Positions 27,101 through 35,122 of a stretch of DNA of 64,000 nucleotides are shown here, piece after piece. The translations under genes were made by a program, and so were the position numbers. Where the stretch lies: positions 493,084-557,083 of the forward strand of contig NZ_LXUK01000022.1 in assembly GCF_013072695.1 (NCBI RefSeq), written 5' to 3'. This DNA comes from Acinetobacter sp. Ac_5812 (lineage in GTDB: Bacteria; Pseudomonadota; Gammaproteobacteria; Pseudomonadales; Moraxellaceae). The notes under the pieces were generated by a model. It searched no databases and had not been told where the DNA came from. It saw nothing but the letters and a program-made list of their open reading frames with translations. Position 1 is the first letter of the stretch, and every line of letters begins with the position of its first letter.

Positions 27101-28794
27101 GGAGCTAATAATTTTTGGCTAATACCATCGTTTAAATAACGAATAGGGTGGCGGTCATCGCTTCCATTCAGCTGATCTAAAGGCGGGCAAGGCCATTGTA
27201 AAGGTGTTTCTTTCAGCCGAGCATGGCTTGCCCCACGTAAGTCATAACCGGTTTTGGGATTCGAACAAAGACAGATTTCATCAAAAATTTCTGATGCTGA
27301 GCTATAGCTGAAAGCATCAGCATAACCCATTTCACAAGCAATACGACTAATGATTTGCCAGTCAGCTAATGCATCACCAGGAGGCTCAACTGCCTTTTGC
27401 ATTAATGTCATATTGCGTTCTGAGTTGATCATGACGCCTTCAGCTTCAGCCCACAATGCAGCGGGAAGCATAATGTCTGCATAGCGATTGGTTTCAGTAT
27501 CTAAAAATGCATCTTGCGTAATGACTAATTCCGCAGCTTCTAAAGCTTCAATCACAGTTTTACGATTGGCCACGGTTGCAACGGGATTGGTACAAATGAT
27601 CCAACAGGCTTTAATTTCACCAGCCTTCATCCTTTCAAACATATCAATTGTACCCTTACCTAAATTGGTGCTTAGGGTACCTTTAGGAATGTGCCAAAGT
27701 TCCTCGATAAAATCTCGATCTTTCTCTATCAAAACTGAACGTTGACCGGGGAGGCCTGGCCCCATATATCCCATTTCACGTCCCCCCATTGCATTGGGTT
27801 GGCCTGTCAGAGAAAAAGGACCACTCCCTAAGCGACAAATTTTTCCTGTCGCTAAGTGTAAGTTACAAATAGCATTGGTATTCCATGTCCCGTGGGTACT
27901 TTGATTAAGCCCCATCGTCCAACAACTCATAAACTCTTTTGCTTCACCCATCCATTGTGCTGCTTGGCGAATTTTTTCTTCCTCAATGCTGGTTTTCTCT
28001 GCCACATAAGCAGGGGTATACTCATCCAGAAAATCGGGCATTTGTTCCCAGCCTTCAGTGTATTCCTGAATAAACTCATGATCGAGATGGTTATTTTTCC
28101 ACAGCAAATGTAATAACCCATTGAGTAGGATTAAATCTGTGCCTGGCTTAATCTGCATAAACAGATGCGCTTTATCTGCAGTCGCATTACGGCGTGGATC
28201 TACAACGATCAGCTTTGCACCTGCTTTGACTCGATCCATCAACCGTAAAAAGAGGATCGGATGACAATCTGCCATATTCGCGCCAATGACAAAAAACACA
28301 TCAGCATGGTCAAAGTCTTGATAAGAACCTGGAGGACCATCTGCACCCAAAGAAAGTTTATAGCCACTGCCAGCACTTGCCATACATAAGCGGGAATTGG
28401 ATTCGATATTATTGGTACCAACAAAGCCTTTTGATAGTTTATTAATTAAATATTGAGCTTCTATGGACATCTGTCCAGATACATAAAAAGAAACAGCATT
28501 TGGGCCATGCTGATCAATAATTTGGCGTAAACGCTGAGCTGTTTGTTTGATTGCTAAGTCGCTTGTATGTGCTACTCGCTCATCGGTGCGTTCTTTACGC
28601 ACATAAGCTTTTTCCATACGCCCTGAATTACGTAGGGCTTTATCTGCTGAAGATCCTTTTGTACATAAACGACCAAAATTAGTTGGATGCTCTTTATCAC
28701 CTGATAATTTAACAACCTGGCCACTTTCAACTTGTAAAACCATGCCACAGCCCACACCACAATATGGACAAACGGTTTTGATTGAATCAGCCAT
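24157..28794 (-). CDS. Assimilatory nitrate reductase fused to CysJ-like flavoprotein, with two flavodoxin domains
   Basis: A 1545-residue cytoplasmic enzyme. Residues 1 to about 700 are a molybdopterin nitrate reductase with an N-terminal [4Fe-4S] motif (CPYCGVGC and a later Cys in GRLCTKG). A CysJ-type linker follows, then flavodoxin 1 (from Ile859) and flavodoxin 2 (from Val1011), an FAD-binding domain (about 1185-1400) and an NADPH-binding domain ending in RYLRDVY. The fusion lets NADPH electrons reach the Mo site within one chain. Relatives I remember have one flavodoxin and about 1370-1390 residues; here the extra 152 residues are a second complete copy with its own SQTGNSE phosphate loop. 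A sigma-54 promoter at 28919-28936 suggests NtrC control. Confidence 0.9.
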   Translation of the reverse strand: MADSIKTVCPYCGVGCGMVLQVESGQVVKLSGDKEHPTNFGRLCTKGSSADKALRNSGRMEKAYVRKERTDERVAHTSDLAIKQTAQRLRQIIDQHGPNAVSFYVSGQMSIEAQYLINKLSKGFVGTNNIESNSRLCMASAGSGYKLSLGADGPPGSYQDFDHADVFFVIGANMADCHPILFLRLMDRVKAGAKLIVVDPRRNATADKAHLFMQIKPGTDLILLNGLLHLLWKNNHLDHEFIQEYTEGWEQMPDFLDEYTPAYVAEKTSIEEEKIRQAAQWMGEAKEFMSCWTMGLNQSTHGTWNTNAICNLHLATGKICRLGSGPFSLTGQPNAMGGREMGYMGPGLPGQRSVLIEKDRDFIEELWHIPKGTLSTNLGKGTIDMFERMKAGEIKACWIICTNPVATVANRKTVIEALEAAELVITQDAFLDTETNRYADIMLPAALWAEAEGVMINSERNMTLMQKAVEPPGDALADWQIISRIACEMGYADAFSYSSASEIFDEICLCSNPKTGYDLRGASHARLKETPLQWPCPPLDQLNGSDDRHPIRYLNDGISQKLLAPEEHKAKPRLIFPTERAKGVFFARPHLDPAEMPDQDFPFVLNTGRLQHQWHTMTKTGKIPMLNKLNAGPFVEIHPEDAANLNIKDKQPVEIRSRRGKAVLPAVVTDRVLAGNCFAPFHWNDFFGEDLAINAVTNDAIDPISQQPEFKVCAVSLTPVAPTETLLVADALKQQKSTVQNSVIADTADSVAEIFQSTDMSKPNVFATSLGIETVSPPCFDDAEKIYLAGFIAALQSLPVLPNSMPTLPANAPISDQAKLWLNGMLAGLYSRAALDFAVSLNPHELALSKTTATQKPKITLIWASQTGNSESLAEGFSQKIKQAGYDVNFQEMSNFSVDQLEKTDHLLCISSTFGDGDAPDNGQNFWDDLNNKQLRLDHIKYSVLALGDPNYDQFCGHGKRLDEKLAALGAQPIIARSECDTDFQEKAEQWLYTILAKISTSTVEAEVPVVTLLWASQTGNSEALAESFAEKIKQAGCQVNVKEMNSFSITELSKTQNLLCISSTFGDGDAPDNGQNFWNDLTAQADIKLDHLNYSVLALGDPNYDQFCGHGKKLDQKLAELGASRIFDRIDCDTDFQEKAEQWLNTILNKLAESTKIKAAPSPLKPQKTDLTAPSKTNPFPARLIQNVRLNQQSSNKDIRLFAFDIENSGITYEAGDALGVWPQNCPELVNELLSITKLDGNSLVSMVDLKGMSLRQALSERFEIAKPQLNALRLIATKGCYQRLQDLLDYPDKSELKKWLWGKQLVDVLKEFPIKLSVNELISILSKLQPRLYSIASSPKAYPTQIHLTVSAVRYEQQDILRKGVSSTFLADRAEQCSIPIFVQKSASFHPPVDSEIPLIMVGPGTGIAPFRGFLQERQALGKASKNWLFFGEQKSSTDFYYQEELKKFQYDGVLTRLDLAFSRDQDQKIYVQDRMREQGAELWQWLEQGAYFCICGDASRMAKDVDAALKEIIVRHGNKSEDEANTYVSNMSRDKRYLRDVY
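25309..26220 (-). repeat. Tandem duplication of the flavodoxin-coding segment
   Basis: Two in-frame segments of about 456 bp (26220-25765 and 25764-25309) encode consecutive flavodoxin domains, roughly 70% identical by eye. SQTGNSE, SSTFGDGDAPDNG and LGDPNYDQFCGHGK are present in both. Many silent differences separate the two DNA copies, so the duplication is not a recent copying event or an assembly stutter. Confidence 0.88.
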
Positions 28795-28918
28795 GATGAT
28801 TACCTTTAAAAAGACTAAGCAAATGAGAATTTGAGACTAGCGATCTTTTACGACTCACGAGTTCGAATAAACACAAGCAGGCATCGTTGGCTGCAGAGTG
28901 ATGTGTGCGATTTAAAAT

Positions 28919-28936
28919 AAGCAACTAATATGCCAA
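28919..28936 (-). promoter_or_regulatory. Sigma-54 promoter of the nitrate reductase gene
   Basis: On the minus strand TTGGCATATTAGTTGCTT shows the invariant GG-N10-GC of -24/-12 promoters with the full TTGGCA and TTGCT elements. Nitrate assimilation genes are commonly NtrC/sigma-54 controlled. Confidence 0.75.
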
Positions 28937-29103
28937 TTGATGGCTTAAAAAGAACAGTAATGTACGACTGACTACTTTATCGCTATATCGCTTTAAATAT
29001 AACGATAAATCCACACTGATAACGACATCGAATGGGGCAAAAAGCTAAAAAATTGCTGAGTGAGTTTTAAAATGGCGCATAAATTTATTTGATTAATGTG
29101 TCT

Positions 29104-29117
29104 GCACCAAAATGGCA
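29104..29117. promoter_or_regulatory. Possible NtrC-binding site
   Basis: GCACCAAAATGGCA matches the left part of the NtrC consensus GCACY-N4-TGGTGC, but the right end departs from it. It lies about 195 bp upstream of the predicted transcription start, within enhancer range. Confidence 0.35.
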
Positions 29118-29158
29118 ACATTAAGGCTCATGTTAGCCTGCTGTAATATGATTGATGC

Positions 29159-29857
29159 TTAACAAATCAACAGCAATCTACACTCACCATATTTTTCAAC
29201 TGGCGCCCTATGAACACAGGGGAAAGCCTGTTGTGTTGGATGATCTACTGCTAAACGCCAGAGATGGCCTACGCCTAAACTCACTGGTTCTGCATCTGGT
29301 TGAGGTTGGTAGTGTAGATCGAAAAAATACTCTGAGAGGAACGTTTCAAACTCAGCATCTGGACCATCATATAATTCTTTGAGTTTTGCTCTAATTTCTG
29401 GAACCAAAATTTTCTGTTCAACTTGATCGTGAGCCAGAATATCGCTAGCAGGACCGTAATACGTACATAAAAAAGTATCTGTTTCGATAGGTGACCGATC
29501 CACATGATATGAATATACATCGGTTGAAATGAAATCGAGGTCTTCATCGCGTTCGTAGCATTTAAGTAGATTAAGGCACGGTGATGCACCTAAATCAGTT
29601 AAGCGCTGTATATCATTCAAGATAGTCTCTCTTGCCTGACTGCCTTGTTCTGAAAGTTGTAACGCTAAAAGATCTTCAACAGATACTTCTGTAATATTTT
29701 CTTTTAACTCAAGTTTAGCCACAATCTCTTGAAAATCACCTAACAAATCTCGATGCCAGCAAATGGCATTCATATCACCTTGAAAACTGGTATTGATAAG
29801 CTTAGAAAAACTAGAAACCGTTTTAATTTGGGTGTTGTCAGAAAAGGGATTTTTCAT
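29159..29857 (-). CDS. Conserved hypothetical protein, possibly DUF1826
   Basis: A 232-residue soluble protein without signal peptide. Distinct stretches are NAICWHRDLL near the N-terminus, YHVDRSPIETDTFLCTYYGP in the middle and HPTQQAFPCVHRAP near the C-terminus. They recall DUF1826 proteins, whose role is unknown, but I cannot confirm the family. The conserved His, Asp and Cys residues would suit a metal site. It sits upstream of the nitrate reductase promoter region in the same direction and is divergent from ppk1; no operon partner is evident. Confidence 0.55.
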   Translation of the reverse strand: MKNPFSDNTQIKTVSSFSKLINTSFQGDMNAICWHRDLLGDFQEIVAKLELKENITEVSVEDLLALQLSEQGSQARETILNDIQRLTDLGASPCLNLLKCYERDEDLDFISTDVYSYHVDRSPIETDTFLCTYYGPASDILAHDQVEQKILVPEIRAKLKELYDGPDAEFETFLSEYFFDLHYQPQPDAEPVSLGVGHLWRLAVDHPTQQAFPCVHRAPVEKYGECRLLLIC

Positions 29858-30144
29858 ATCAGAATTAAAAATAGATCATAGCTCATTATACAAGTAACTT
29901 TAGAGAAATGTCGTATGTACATTTATATCTAGTGAACTTAACTCTAATTTAATGAATTTATTATATATGATTGATTTATTTAAGTATTTTTTAAAATGAA
30001 TAGGTTTTTCATATATTGGGGATGATTGAATAAAAAATGGGATTTTCATTAATTTGCAATGTAATCGGCACAAAATAAACAATGGAAAAATTTATGTCTA
30101 ATCACGTATTAGAAAAATCACTTTTATATAATTTAGAGTAACTC

Positions 30145-32223
30145 ATGACTTCTATGCATGCACTAACAAATGGTCAGGAACACTGTTTGGAAACTTATAT
30201 AAATCGAGAATTATCATTATTAGAGTTTCATAAGCGAGTGCTTGCACAGGCAAAAGATGACGGGCATCCACTACTTGAACGCCTTAATTTCTTAATTATT
30301 TTTTCTCGCAATCTGGATGAGTTTTTTGAAATCCGTGTTGCAAGCCTAATACAACAAATGAATTTGTCGACTCAGACGGTAGGGCCCGAAGGGACAGCTC
30401 TCTCGGAAGTATTACAACAAATTTCTAAAGTCGTTCATGAGGCAGTAGAACAACAATATAAAATATTAAACCATTCCATTCTCCCACAATTGCAGGGTCA
30501 TGGAGTCCATTTCATCCAATATGCTGACATCCTAGAAAAGCATAAGGTATGGATTAAAGATTATTTTTTTAATGAAGTACAACCTGTTGTCACACCGATA
30601 AGTTTAGATCCTGCACATCCATTTCCTCGATTGGTTAATAAAAGTCTGAATTTTATTGTGACTTTAGAAGGAAAAGATGCATTTGGACGAGAAATTGATT
30701 TAGCTATCGTACCAGCACCGAGATCATTACCTCGATTGGTCAAATTACCACATCAAATTTCAGGTAATTCAGAACATTACATTTTACTTTCTGCGATTAT
30801 TCAGGAACATATAGCAGATTTGTTCCCAGGCATGAAAGCAACGGGATGCTATCAATTTCGTGTGACACGTAATGCCGATTTAACCGTATCAGAAGATGTT
30901 GAAGACTTGGCGATTGCGCTCAAAGGAGAATTATCAGCACGACGTTTTGGGCGCGCCGTTCGATTGGAAGTCAATAAGAACTGTCCTGAGCATATTGCAG
31001 ATTATTTGTTGGAACAATTTGAATTAGAAAAAGAACATTTATATTTTGTTGATGGTCCTGTCAATTTGGCCCGTTTCATTTCTAATTTTGATTTACCAGA
31101 ATTACGATTCCAGCCCTACCAACAAAAAATCCCAAAAGCACTCTATACCAAAAAGCCAATTTTTGATGTGCTTCAAGCTGGAGATGTGTTGTTACATCAT
31201 CCATTTGATAGCTTTGCTCCTGTGATCAAGCTGCTCAGAGACGCAGCCTATGATCCCAAAGTACTTGCGATTAAACAGACGCTGTATCGGAGTGGTGCAG
31301 ACTCTGAAATTGTCAAAATTCTTGCAGAGGCGGCAAGAAATGGTAAAGAAGTAACAGCGGTTATTGAATTAAGAGCACGTTTTGATGAGGAATCAAATAT
31401 TGAAGTAGCCAATGTACTTCAAGAAGCAGGAGCAGTTGTTGTATATGGAATTGTTGGCTATAAAACCCATGCCAAAATGATTCTAGTGGTACGCAGAGAG
31501 CAAGACAGAATCAAACGATATGTGCATTTAGGCACAGGAAACTATCATGCGACCAATGCAAAAATTTATACCGATTATGGTTTATTAACCAGTGATGATG
31601 AAATTTGTGAGGATGCACATAAAGTCTTTCAGGAGTTAACAGGGATGGGGAAAATGGCAAAATTAAAAAAACTTTTCCATGCTCCATTCACCTTACACTC
31701 CCAACTTATTGAATTAATACAACAGGAAATTGAAAATAGTAAAGCGGGAAAAAAAGCGCAGATCATAATCAAGGTAAATGCCTTGACCGAACCGCAATTG
31801 ATTAATGCGCTTTATAAAGCATCACAGGCAGGTGTTCAGATCGATTTGATTATCCGTTCAATTTGTTGTTTAAGACCACAAGTAAAAGGGCTTTCAGAAA
31901 ATATTAGAGTCCGCTCAATCGTGGGTCGTTATTTAGAACATACCCGTGTTTATTATTTTTACAACGATGGTGAGGTTAAGTTGTACTGTGCTAGTGCGGA
32001 CTGGATGGGGCGTAATCTGTTCTCACGAATTGAATGTTGTTTTCCAATTGAAGACAAAAAGCTAAAAAAACTCATTATTGAAGATGGTTTGAAAAATTAT
32101 TTGAAAGACAATTGCAGAGCATGGGAGCTTCAAGCAGATGGAACGTGGTTACAATGCCAGCCTAAACAAGATCAATCAGTGCATATCGCACAAAGATATT
32201 TGATGGATAGAGAGATTGGGTGA
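30145..32223 (+). CDS. ppk1: Polyphosphate kinase 1
   Basis: A 692-residue enzyme of normal PPK1 length that reversibly makes inorganic polyphosphate from ATP. The order N-terminal helical domain ([18 protein letters not shown]), head domain ([13 protein letters not shown]) and two phospholipase D-like C-terminal domains is complete. The autophosphorylated histidine is His442 in YKTHAKM, followed by [18 protein letters not shown] and ARFDEESNI. It stands alone with its own terminator; no ppx is adjacent. I see no clear Pho box in the 287-bp AT-rich region upstream. Confidence 0.95.
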   Translation: MTSMHALTNGQEHCLETYINRELSLLEFHKRVLAQAKDDGHPLLERLNFLIIFSRNLDEFFEIRVASLIQQMNLSTQTVGPEGTALSEVLQQISKVVHEAVEQQYKILNHSILPQLQGHGVHFIQYADILEKHKVWIKDYFFNEVQPVVTPISLDPAHPFPRLVNKSLNFIVTLEGKDAFGREIDLAIVPAPRSLPRLVKLPHQISGNSEHYILLSAIIQEHIADLFPGMKATGCYQFRVTRNADLTVSEDVEDLAIALKGELSARRFGRAVRLEVNKNCPEHIADYLLEQFELEKEHLYFVDGPVNLARFISNFDLPELRFQPYQQKIPKALYTKKPIFDVLQAGDVLLHHPFDSFAPVIKLLRDAAYDPKVLAIKQTLYRSGADSEIVKILAEAARNGKEVTAVIELRARFDEESNIEVANVLQEAGAVVVYGIVGYKTHAKMILVVRREQDRIKRYVHLGTGNYHATNAKIYTDYGLLTSDDEICEDAHKVFQELTGMGKMAKLKKLFHAPFTLHSQLIELIQQEIENSKAGKKAQIIIKVNALTEPQLINALYKASQAGVQIDLIIRSICCLRPQVKGLSENIRVRSIVGRYLEHTRVYYFYNDGEVKLYCASADWMGRNLFSRIECCFPIEDKKLKKLIIEDGLKNYLKDNCRAWELQADGTWLQCQPKQDQSVHIAQRYLMDREIG

Positions 32224-32337
32224 CACTGGATTGTCATGAACAGCGATTAAGCTAATTTTAGAAGAACAAAAAAGAGCTCATAGCAACGTGACAATAATAA
32301 TTTTATCTCTTACCACACAACATACCGTTCATTTTGC

Positions 32338-32359
32338 AACCCACTTCGGTGGGTTTTTT
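32338..32359 (+). terminator. ppk1 terminator
   Basis: AACCCAC-TTCG-GTGGGTT, a stem with a stable TTCG tetraloop, followed by TTTTATT. Confidence 0.85.
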
Positions 32360-32414
32360 ATTACATAAGAAGAAGTGATGTGTTTGAGCGTTTGTAGAAG
32401 TAGAGCCGCAACTT

Positions 32415-32444
32415 TTTTGTTGGCTTCATTCAGAGCCAACAAAA
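32415..32444. repeat. Inverted repeat upstream of the mdcA relic
   Basis: Perfect 11-bp arms TTTTGTTGGCT/AGCCAACAAAA around an 8-nt loop. The flanking T and A runs lie on the wrong sides for an intrinsic terminator on either strand, so it may be an operator or a leftover regulatory structure. Confidence 0.4.
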
Positions 32445-32651
32445 CTAGTAAAATATGGATGGATAATTTTAAGCTTCAATAAGTGAGCAAAGTATTAAAG
32501 CCACTTATGTTTATTTTTTACTATTGAAAAAAGAGGCAATGCATCGTACAAACTCATTAACTTCAAGTTAATGGTATTGAATTTAGGTTGATTGATCAGA
32601 CATAAGAAAAAGCTTTTCATAAGGTAAGTCATCGTTACCAAGGAAAAGCAC

Positions 32652-32924
32652 ATGGAATGTTCTGTTCAAAATAAAGCAAATCTATGGACGAAACGTCGAC
32701 ATGCTAAACAATTGAAACTAGAACAAGTACGTCAATATACTGATGGTGTTGTGATTCCTAGAAAAAATATTATTCAAGTCTTGGAAACGTTAATCAGTTC
32801 AGGCGATAAGGTTGTACTTGAAGGAGATAACCAAAAACAAGCTGACTTTTTATTGCGTGCTCTCGCTCAAGCTAATCCCACACAAAGCACTACTTCAACG
32901 ACCGAAGTGAGATGGCTGTGCTAG
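32652..32924 (+). pseudogene. mdcA: Truncated malonate decarboxylase alpha subunit (5' relic of mdcA)
   Basis: The 90-residue frame matches the MdcA N-terminus: WTKRRHAKQLKL, VVIPRKNIIQVLETLI and GDKVVLEGDNQKQADFLLRALAQANP are characteristic of this subunit, which normally exceeds 500 residues. After NPTQ the homology stops and an unrelated tail ends at TAG. MdcA transfers the acyl carrier protein during malonate decarboxylation; this fragment cannot do so. No other mdc genes follow, so the operon has been deleted. In another frame, 32888-32944 reads HYFNDRSEMAVLEDTTRS and stops, perhaps the last codons of the gene at the far side of the deletion. Confidence 0.8.
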
Positions 32925-32962
32925 AAGATACAACAAGGTCATGAGTTATAATAAGTCAAAAT

Positions 32963-32999
32963 GAAACCTCAAAAGTGGCTCTCTACTTCTGAGGCTTTC
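32963..32999. terminator. Hairpin between the mdcA relic and the dehydrogenase gene
   Basis: GAAACCTCA..AAGT pairs with ACTT..TGAGG.TTTC with two mismatches and an 8-nt loop, just before the stop codon of the convergent gene. There is no clear T-run. Confidence 0.4.
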
Positions 33000-33011
33000 A
33001 AACAGCTTATG

Positions 33012-34217
33012 TTAAGGAACAATAACAAAATCAGGGTTTGCAATTGCAAAAATTGCTTCACGGTCTGCGACTGGCGGGTAAATCCATACCGTATTAATTT
33101 CTTGCTTAATTTTTTTCGCTTCTTCACGCACAAATTGAACCTGTCGATCCCAACCTTCAGTATATAGCGCACCCCATGGACCTAAATCAACACAAGTCAC
33201 GTACTTGGGCTGGCTATACGGATGTAATGGTAAATCTACCAGCTCTGCGGCTGCATTGTAGCCTGCGACACGGCCTAAGCTCATTGCGTGTTGGCAAGAC
33301 ATGACGTTGAAATTACCTAAATCATCGGTCGGAACTTTTACCGTATCGCCCGTCACAAAAATATGTTTTGCTTCAGGCGCATGTAAATAAGCATCACCTA
33401 AAATACGCCCCAAATTATCTTTTTCACCTGCAATTTGAGCAGTAAGTGAATTTGCTCGCATACCCGCCGTCCAAATGACAGTTTCGGTCTCAATTCTCTC
33501 ACCATTAGAAAGGGTGATACCAGTGGCATCAAGTGCAGTAACCCGCAACCCAGCTTTAGCTTCAACACCGAGTTCGGTGAGCGCTTCACGAATCACAGCT
33601 GCTGCTTCGTCACCAATTGCTGAACCAATTTCTGCTGATGAATCAACCAAAACTACACGAATATCGGTTTCAGTTAAAATGCTACGCAGGCGTTCAGGCA
33701 TTTCAGTCACTGTTTCAAGACCCGTAAGTCCACCACCAGCAACGACGACTGTATTACGTGCCGCACTGACAGGTTTATTAGCTAAACTTTTAAGATGTTG
33801 ATCCAGTTTCTTCGCATCTTCTAATGTGCTGACACTAAATCCATAGTCTTTAAGGCCAGGTATAGGCGGCATATAGCCGGTACTTCCTGTTGCCAAAATG
33901 AAACGGTCATAACTCAAGCTTTGTGTATCGCCGTGAGTTGTTGTAATCACAAGATTTTGGGCCACAGCATTCACTTCTTTTACCCAGCCAGCGACATACT
34001 TAACGTCAACGACATTTAATATCTCTAAAATGTCAGGGTACATATTTTCAAGTACAGTTTCATAAAGACGGGGACGAATATCAACATTCGGATTAGGGGA
34101 AATCATCACCACTTCAATATTTTGTTGTTGTGCAGCCAAATGAATTGCGCGTTGTGCGGCAAGTGCAGCCCATAGACCAGCAAAGCCAGAACCGGCAATA
34201 ATAATACGCTTACTCAT
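33012..34217 (-). CDS. FAD-dependent NADH dehydrogenase, type II-like
   Basis: A 401-residue flavoprotein of the pyridine nucleotide-disulfide oxidoreductase superfamily. The FAD-binding GSGFAG lies at residues 8-13, the NAD(P)-binding GGGLTGLE in the middle, and the second FAD contact IFVTGDTV near residue 305. Architecture and length fit type II NADH dehydrogenases, which pass electrons from NADH to quinone at the inner membrane face without pumping protons. It has no redox-active CxxC pair. The Rrf2 regulator lies upstream in the same direction, 160 bp away, and may control it by sensing iron-sulfur or redox state. Confidence 0.82.
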   Translation of the reverse strand: MSKRIIIAGSGFAGLWAALAAQRAIHLAAQQQNIEVVMISPNPNVDIRPRLYETVLENMYPDILEILNVVDVKYVAGWVKEVNAVAQNLVITTTHGDTQSLSYDRFILATGSTGYMPPIPGLKDYGFSVSTLEDAKKLDQHLKSLANKPVSAARNTVVVAGGGLTGLETVTEMPERLRSILTETDIRVVLVDSSAEIGSAIGDEAAAVIREALTELGVEAKAGLRVTALDATGITLSNGERIETETVIWTAGMRANSLTAQIAGEKDNLGRILGDAYLHAPEAKHIFVTGDTVKVPTDDLGNFNVMSCQHAMSLGRVAGYNAAAELVDLPLHPYSQPKYVTCVDLGPWGALYTEGWDRQVQFVREEAKKIKQEINTVWIYPPVADREAIFAIANPDFVIVP

Positions 34218-34353
34218 TTAATGATCCTTTTGGTCGATTCATTCGAACATACAAATTCCAACTCATCATAAAATTCAGGATGAGCGAATCCTTTCTCTGA
34301 CTGTTCGAAAAATCTGAGAAGGGGGGTTAAAAAGATTAGGGAAGTAATTACGT

Positions 34354-34370
34354 TAGGACGCTAAGTCCTA
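34354..34370. repeat. Short inverted repeat after the Rrf2 gene
   Basis: TAGGAC-GCTAA-GTCCTA between the Rrf2 gene and the dehydrogenase gene. It may be a weak terminator or an operator for the downstream gene; there is no T-run in the direction of transcription. Confidence 0.35.
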
Positions 34371-34377
34371 TCACGCT

Positions 34378-34926
34378 TTAGTCGGGAATATCCCTTGATA
34401 TTTTACTTTTCCGCATTTTTGCTGTTCTTCCTTCGATGCGTTCATTGATCCAGCCATTTACATCACTAAAAAATACATCAGGGGCATAACGACCAAAACG
34501 GTCAGCAATATCACCCAGTGTATGTGCGCCTAATGCATCTCGCATAGCTTTCTCGGCCTGTAGCATAACTGCATGTACGGCACATACTCCATGTGTTGCC
34601 CAATCAGGGGGAGCACTATTAAAGACCGCGCATTTGCCACGAACTTCTTGGCATTCGAAAAGTGGTTTTTCACCTTCAATTGCATTCACAATATCAAGAA
34701 AACTGATTTCATGAGCAGGTCGAGCCAGTAAATACCCACCACGAATACCTTCTTGTGCTAAAACAAGCTTTGCCTTTTCAAGTTTAGGAAAAATCTTGGC
34801 CATAAAGCTTGGCGAGACACCTTGCAATTCAGCCAAATCCTTACTACTCAATGGTTTATCTTCATTATTTACAAGAAAAAGAAGACAGTGAATCGCATAC
34901 TCGACGCTACTAGTGATATAAGCCAT
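34378..34926 (-). CDS. Rrf2-family [Fe-S] transcriptional regulator
   Basis: A 182-residue regulator, slightly longer than usual for Rrf2 proteins. The winged helix-turn-helix (SSKDLAELQGVSPSFMAKIFPKLEKAKLVLAQEGIRGGYLLAR) is followed by three cysteines in ECQEVRGKCAVF and HGVCAVHAV, the arrangement that holds an iron-sulfur cluster in IscR/NsrR/RsrR-type sensors. A perfect 37-nt inverted repeat 20 bp before its start contains the IscR type 1 core. It is therefore probably autoregulated and senses redox, NO or iron-sulfur state. The downstream NADH dehydrogenase is the likely target. Confidence 0.88.
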   Translation of the reverse strand: MAYITSSVEYAIHCLLFLVNNEDKPLSSKDLAELQGVSPSFMAKIFPKLEKAKLVLAQEGIRGGYLLARPAHEISFLDIVNAIEGEKPLFECQEVRGKCAVFNSAPPDWATHGVCAVHAVMLQAEKAMRDALGAHTLGDIADRFGRYAPDVFFSDVNGWINERIEGRTAKMRKSKISRDIPD

Positions 34927-34945
34927 TTAATTTCATAATTGATCA

Positions 34946-34982
34946 ACTACAAACACAGACTAATATAGTCTGTGTTTGTAGT
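34946..34982. promoter_or_regulatory. 37-nt perfect inverted repeat, Rrf2/IscR-type operator
   Basis: Seventeen-base perfect arms (34946-34962 and 34966-34982) around ATA. The centre GACTAATATAGTC fits the IscR type 1 core GACT-R-WWW-Y-AGTC at every position. It lies in the promoter of the Rrf2 gene. Confidence 0.82.
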
Positions 34983-35122
34983 CAAGAATAAAACTGGGAC
35001 AAAGTTAGTCTTAGTTTTATTAAGAGATTGAATGGATCAAAAGAATAGTTTTATACAACTGAATTTAAATACTTTTCACCTAGAATTTGACTATATAAAT
35101 AATTTAAAAATAATTGAAAAAA

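Larger units (their letters stand above)
28795..29158. other. 364-bp nitrate reductase promoter region
   Basis: No gene seen. It holds the leftward sigma-54 promoter at 28919-28936 and a partial NtrC-like site at 29104-29117. About 126 nt separate the -12 element from the start codon, leaving room for a leader. Confidence 0.6.
32224..32651. other. 428-bp gap between ppk1 and the mdcA relic
   Basis: No gene seen. It contains the ppk1 terminator (32338-32359) and an 11-bp-stem inverted repeat (32415-32444). Confidence 0.6.

Noticed and set aside
32415..32444. Rho-independent terminator
   Set aside because: The stem is good, but the T and A runs stand on the wrong sides of the stem for either direction.
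32888..32944. Functional small gene encoding HYFNDRSEMAVLEDTTRS
   Set aside because: No upstream start codon with ribosome-binding site; better explained as the end of a deleted gene.
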